This document shows positions 6,293 to 8,520 of a stretch of 8,520 nucleotides of DNA, in pieces. The DNA is from OMIS01 sp964443885. GTDB lineage: Bacteria > Patescibacteriota > Microgenomatia > UBA1400 > PJMF01. The number at the start of each line of letters is the position of its first letter. Position 1 is the stretch's first letter. The translations under genes and the position numbers were made by a program. Below the pieces are notes generated by a model, which saw nothing but the letters and a program-made list of their open reading frames with translations, searched no databases and was not told where the DNA came from. The DNA is taken from positions 1-8,520 of the forward strand of contig CAYUES010000042.1 in NCBI GenBank assembly GCA_964443885.1, in the 5' to 3' direction.

Positions 6293-6604
6293 TTAGCGAG
6301 CGGCTGCCCGCTTCACTCCTTTAGTTGTATCGTCTGTCAATTCATCGACTTTAGCTTTGACGCCTTCCATAGTTTGGCGAGTGCCTTTTTCAACTTTGTT
6401 AGCGGTATCGTTGATGGTTTTTTTCATCCCCTCACCACTTTCAGTTAGTTTGTCGATGCCCTGCGAGACCATCTTTAATAACTTATTACGTACTTCCTTG
6501 TTGGAAAGTACCACTGCACCAATGGTCAGTGCGGCCCCTAAAACGGTGGCTGCCATTCCGCCACTCATTGAGGAGGACATCTTACGATCATCTGTATTTG
6601 GCAT
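6293..6604 (-). CDS. YtxH-like small stress protein
   Basis: A 103-residue protein with a polar start (MPNTDDRKMSSSMSGG), one membrane helix (about 16-34, AATVLGAALTIGAVVLS) and a long amphipathic, Lys/Glu/Thr-rich helical tail (36-98, with repeated VEKGTRQTMEGVKAKVDELTD-type segments). This is the organisation of YtxH-family proteins, which are stress-induced in Gram-positive bacteria and of unknown mechanism. The family call rests on layout and composition rather than a diagnostic motif. A longer in-frame version reaches 6745, but ATG 6604 has AAAGGAG 6 bases upstream, and the extra N-terminal residues would be translated from the preceding terminator and promoter region, so the short start is preferred. 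I see no clear terminator after its stop; 123 bases separate it from the GlsB-family start. Confidence 0.78.
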   Translation of the reverse strand: MPNTDDRKMSSSMSGGMAATVLGAALTIGAVVLSNKEVRNKLLKMVSQGIDKLTESGEGMKKTINDTANKVEKGTRQTMEGVKAKVDELTDDTTKGVKRAAAR

Positions 6605-6624
6605 GTAGCTCCTTTGTTGTTTAT

Positions 6625-6631
6625 TACTTAC
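6625..6631 (-). promoter_or_regulatory. Possible -10 region of the YtxH-like gene, positionally conserved GTAAGTA
   Basis: GTAAGTA (6631-6625, minus strand) followed by ATAA lies 21-27 bases before the ATG. It occupies the same position, relative both to the start codon and to the upstream tandem box, as GTAAGTA at 6945-6939 before the 57-residue gene. TAATAA (6626-6621) could be the -10, with TTCAAA 17 bases upstream as a weak -35. Confidence 0.35.
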
Positions 6632-6672
6632 TGAAGAATACAGTTTGAAGTGCAAGATCAAACAAAGAATTG

Positions 6673-6690
6673 GTAAGAATAAAGCAAGTA
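6673..6690 (-). repeat. Tandem box TACTTGC-N4-TTCTTAC upstream of the YtxH-like gene
   Basis: Half-sites with an 11-base period, matching at 5 of 7 positions, start 69 bases before the YtxH-like ATG and directly abut the T-tract of the preceding terminator. The same 69-base distance is seen for the box before the 57-residue gene. Confidence 0.4.
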
Positions 6691-6720
6691 AAAAAAACGG
6701 ACAGTGTGTAAGCTGCCCGT
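6690..6720 (-). terminator. Intrinsic terminator after the 57-residue gene
   Basis: On the minus strand, ACGGGCAG (6720-6713) pairs with CTGTCCGT (6704-6697) in an 8-bp stem with one G-T wobble and an 8-base loop, followed by a run of seven or eight T. It lies 24 bases after the stop at 6745, which supports that short gene being real. Confidence 0.87.
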
Positions 6721-6744
6721 TTCTTTTAAAGAAACTAGTATGCA

Positions 6745-6918
6745 TTAAAATTCGTCCTCTTCATTAAAACGAGGGGAAATCGAGTGTTCAACCACTTTTG
6801 GTTCAAAGTCTACAGACTCTGCTTCGTCGCCGACCTCTTCACTTCCATCTTGCGCAGCGGTGACTTTTAAAACTTTATTATTTCCATACGGTGAGTATGT
6901 TAAACGAATCGTGTTCAT
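6745..6918 (-). CDS. Small acidic hypothetical protein, 57 residues
   Basis: I do not recognise this protein. It starts at ATG 6918 and ends with TAA at 6745. It begins MNTIRLTYSPYGNNKVLKV, probably a beta-strand-rich segment, and continues into a very acidic tail (residues 24-57, ending NEEDEF). There are no cysteines, signal peptide or membrane helix, so it should be a small cytoplasmic protein. Support for coding: AGAAGGA about 5 bases before the ATG, its own strong terminator 24 bases after the stop, a tandem regulatory box upstream like those of the neighbouring stress genes, and a sensible composition. It sits between the receiver gene and the YtxH-like gene and is probably transcribed alone. 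Confidence 0.68.
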   Translation of the reverse strand: MNTIRLTYSPYGNNKVLKVTAAQDGSEEVGDEAESVDFEPKVVEHSISPRFNEEDEF

Positions 6919-6938
6919 ACATTCCTTCTCGTAATTTG

Positions 6939-6956
6939 TACTTACGGTAGCTTACG
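6939..6956 (-). promoter_or_regulatory. Promoter/operator of the 57-residue gene with CGTAAG direct repeat
   Basis: CGTAAG occurs twice with a 10-base period (6956-6951 and 6946-6941, minus strand). The second copy runs into GTAAGTACAAA, where TACAAA could be the -10. AGTA lies at -24 to -21 from the ATG, as in the YflT-like and YtxH-like genes. CGTAA (6930-6934) and TTACG (6942-6946) also form an inverted pair on the plus strand. Confidence 0.38.
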
Positions 6957-6986
6957 AAAACTCAGTAAAAAAGCTCAGAAAAATTT

Positions 6987-7004
6987 GTAAGAACCGTGTA
7001 AGAA
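6987..7004 (-). repeat. Perfect tandem box TTCTTAC-N4-TTCTTAC
   Basis: Two identical 7-base half-sites with an 11-base period, the best example of the motif in this window, lie 69 bases before the ATG of the 57-residue gene and 3 bases after the stop of the receiver gene at 7007. Confidence 0.55.
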
Positions 7005-7006
7005 TA

Positions 7007-7369
7007 CTACCCGACCGCCGCGCCGACCGCCGCAATTAGGACGTCCATCTCAAATGGCTTTTGAATGTAGCCAATCACATCAGTGGGTTTTATGAATGTT
7101 TTCAGCTTGGAAAGTGGGTGTGCAGACAACACGATAATGGGAATGTCTTTGGTGTCGCTTTCAAGTTTGAGCGCCTCACAGACTTCGCGTCCATTTTTGC
7201 CCACCAACAAAAAATCAAGTAAAATCAAATCGGGACGATGCCCTGCAATTTCAACAGCGGAGTTAAAAGTTGTTTGTGTCATTACACTATATCCACTTGT
7301 TTCCAAAATAATTTCAATAGCTTCTAAAATATCTTTTTCATCATCGATCACTAGAATTTTTTTATTCAT
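7007..7369 (-). CDS. Single-domain response regulator (CheY-like receiver)
   Basis: A 120-residue stand-alone receiver with every phosphorylation residue: acidic pair D9-D10, phospho-acceptor D52 (LILLDF), switch S82 in VLSAHP, and K104 (QKPF). No output domain follows, so it should act by binding a partner or passing phosphate on. ATG 7369 has a weak AAAGAG ribosome site. It lies 60 bases downstream of the intact PAS histidine kinase on the same strand, which makes that kinase its probable partner and the two a likely operon. It is similar to the receiver at 2329-2712 and probably paralogous. The last residues, AAVGAAVG, come from an in-frame 12-base tandem duplication. The stop is TAG. No terminator hairpin is evident before the next gene. 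Confidence 0.93.
   Translation of the reverse strand: MNKKILVIDDEKDILEAIEIILETSGYSVMTQTTFNSAVEIAGHRPDLILLDFLLVGKNGREVCEALKLESDTKDIPIIVLSAHPLSKLKTFIKPTDVIGYIQKPFEMDVLIAAVGAAVG
7011..7034. repeat. 12-base tandem duplication at the 3' end of the receiver gene
   Basis: CCGACCGCCGCG is followed by CCGACCGCCGCA, differing only at the last base. In the gene's frame this doubles the residues AAVG at the C-terminus. It is GC-rich against its surroundings and is consistent with slippage. Confidence 0.8.
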
Positions 7370-7429
7370 ATACTCTTTTTAGAACTGTTATTTATGTTGT
7401 ACTCAACGCTCTCATTTTCTTATAAAGTA

Positions 7430-8419
7430 TTACTTCTCGATGGGCAGTGTAAAGTAAAACAGCGCACCCGCTCCTTTTTTGCTTTTGACATGGATAGTGC
7501 CTGCATGAGCTTTTATGATTTCAGCAGAAATATACAATCCAATTCCTAGCCCTGGATAATCGACTTTTTCTGACTCGAATGCCCGGTAAAAGCTCTCAAA
7601 AATTTTTGTTTGGTTCTCTTTAGAAATTCCGATACCATGATCTTGGAGGGCAAAGGTAACGGTAGTATCGGTAGCAGAAAGGGTGATTTCCATTTCTTTA
7701 GAATCAGCTGAATACTTAATCGCATTATCTAATAAATTTCTGATTACTTGTGCAACGCGACTCCGATCAGCTTGAATTATTTTATTAGTTTTACCAGAAG
7801 TAGTAATTTTAAAATCATGCCGTAACACTTCATATGTCATGAGCGTTTCCTGCACAAGTTCATCAAACTCGAATGGTTCTTTAATAATGTGTAGTCGTCC
7901 AGTTCTGATTTTAGAAACATCCAAGAAGTCATTAATTAACTTGGTTAGGCGTGTCACTTCCGAACTAATTTTTCGCAAGTGATCTTTGGCTTTTTCTTCT
8001 TGAATATTGGGAATATGTTGCAGAATTTGGGTAAAGGCTTTAATCGTTGTAACTGGTGTCTTCAGCTCATGTGAAGCCATACTGATGAAGTCGTCTTTAC
8101 GCCGTTCGGTAAGTTTTTGTTCGTTAATGTCTTGAACGAGTGCGCCAATAGCATACTCATTATTACCTAATGGAATTGGATAGTAGGTGCTCTTCCACCA
8201 GCGCTTAGAGTGCTCAGTATCATCATGCGTGGCTTCGTACTCGAAGGTAAGTGGCTTTCTAGTAGTGAGAACAGTACGTAAGTTCTTTGTCACAATCTTA
8301 GCAATTGCAGCCGGTAGCACTTCACTAGGTTTTTTATGTAAATGCTGGGCAACTGTTTTTTCATTCTCTGAAACATTTCCAGCGACTGAATGACGACGCC
8401 AGCCACAGGGACAGCACAA
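7430..8419 (-). CDS. PAS-domain sensor histidine kinase
   Basis: A 329-residue cytoplasmic kinase with all catalytic boxes. A PAS domain (about 1-102) is recognisable from KKPSEVLPAAIAKIV, LTTRKPLTFEYE, WWKSTYYPI and the closing VQDINEQK. The His box is FISMASHELKTPV (H117), the N-box RVAQVIRNLLDNAIKYS (N232), G1 DHGIGI (260-265), the F-box KIFESFYRAF, and G2 GLGIGLYI (290-297). There are no membrane helices. The 5' end is uncertain: the only start before the PAS core is TTG at 8419, without a properly spaced ribosome site, and an in-frame TAA lies at 8452-8450. The first PAS strand is short or missing. Either a non-ATG start is used or a small indel has broken the original N-terminus. It probably pairs with the receiver 60 bases downstream and could also serve the OmpR-family regulator. 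Confidence 0.88.
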   Translation of the reverse strand: MCCPCGWRRHSVAGNVSENEKTVAQHLHKKPSEVLPAAIAKIVTKNLRTVLTTRKPLTFEYEATHDDTEHSKRWWKSTYYPIPLGNNEYAIGALVQDINEQKLTERRKDDFISMASHELKTPVTTIKAFTQILQHIPNIQEEKAKDHLRKISSEVTRLTKLINDFLDVSKIRTGRLHIIKEPFEFDELVQETLMTYEVLRHDFKITTSGKTNKIIQADRSRVAQVIRNLLDNAIKYSADSKEMEITLSATDTTVTFALQDHGIGISKENQTKIFESFYRAFESEKVDYPGLGIGLYISAEIIKAHAGTIHVKSKKGAGALFYFTLPIEK

Positions 8420-8449
8420 ACCTTGAAAAAATTGATTATGAAACTTTTT

Positions 8450-8520
8450 TTAATCGTCCACCGCATCGAGGAATTCGTCTACCACAGGCATCTCACCCAA
8501 TCGTGACGGAATGTTTAGAC
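8450..8520 (-). CDS. C-terminal end of an upstream gene, cut by window edge
   Basis: A minus-strand frame enters from the right edge and ends with TAA at 8452-8450, giving at least 22 residues ending RLGEMPVVDEFLDAVDD. The acidic end looks like a natural C-terminus. It is in the same frame as the histidine kinase that follows, with only the TAA and ten sense codons before the TTG start. It could therefore be a separate gene just upstream or part of an originally longer kinase. Too short to assign. Confidence 0.4.
   Translation of the reverse strand, partial: LNIPSRLGEMPVVDEFLDAVDD

Noticed and set aside
6605..6745. N-terminal extension of the YtxH-like protein with a hydrophobic, signal-like stretch
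   Set aside because: It would be translated from the preceding terminator and promoter region, and the strong ribosome site is at the internal ATG 6604.
1..8520. Recoded TGA (as in Gracilibacteria/Absconditabacteria)
   Set aside because: The genes I followed have normal lengths without in-frame TGA, so the standard bacterial code fits.
1..8520. CRISPR arrays, insertion sequences, tRNA or rRNA genes
   Set aside because: No regularly spaced repeats, transposase-like frames, terminal inverted repeats or tRNA-like cloverleafs were recognised on reading both strands.

Overview
The window reads as a chromosomal segment of a small-genome, Gram-positive-like or Patescibacteria (CPR)-like bacterium. 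Evidence for this is indirect: several genes carry clear AGGAG-type ribosome sites, TGA is not read as sense in any gene I followed, single-domain response regulators are common, and there is a DipZ-type redox protein. G+C differs by region, from about 35% at the left edge (counted over bases 1-360) to about 50% in spot-counted lines of dipZ. The taxonomic placement is an inference of moderate to low confidence. Nothing phage-like, IS-like or CRISPR-like is visible.

Layout from left to right. (1) Bases 1-401: a minus-strand gene of unknown function cut by the window edge, AT-rich with different Arg codon use. (2) 467-2712, minus: a two-gene operon of a CheY-like receiver protein followed by a DipZ-like membrane thiol-redox protein. 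(3) 2789-4259, minus: two stress-type genes, a YflT/GSP17M-like glycine-zipper protein and a YghA-like short-chain dehydrogenase. (4) 4385-5056, plus: an OmpR-family response regulator transcribed away from the dehydrogenase, the only recognisable DNA-binding regulator here. (5) 5132-5857, minus: a histidine-kinase-like protein that keeps the phospho-acceptor His box but has lost its ATP-binding motifs. (6) 5909-6918, minus: three small stress or envelope genes (GlsB/YeaQ family, YtxH-like, and an unrecognised 57-residue acidic protein), two of them closely associated with strong intrinsic terminators. (7) 7007-8419, minus: a second CheY-like receiver and an intact PAS histidine kinase. (8) 8450 to the right edge: the last 22 codons of another minus-strand gene.

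The unifying theme is a stress-response and two-component island. The most interesting signal is non-coding. A tandem motif, TTCTTAC-N4-TTCTTAC read on the minus strand (11-bp period), lies upstream of the dehydrogenase, GlsB, YtxH-like and 57-residue genes. Head-to-tail repeats of about 11 bp are what OmpR/PhoB-family regulators usually bind. One copy sits in the divergent promoter region shared with the OmpR-family gene, at about -55 to -38 from that gene's predicted transcription start. My working hypothesis is that this regulator, with a catalytically dead kinase partner encoded next to it, controls a small stress regulon that in Bacillus would be run by SigB. None of this has been tested beyond reading the sequence.
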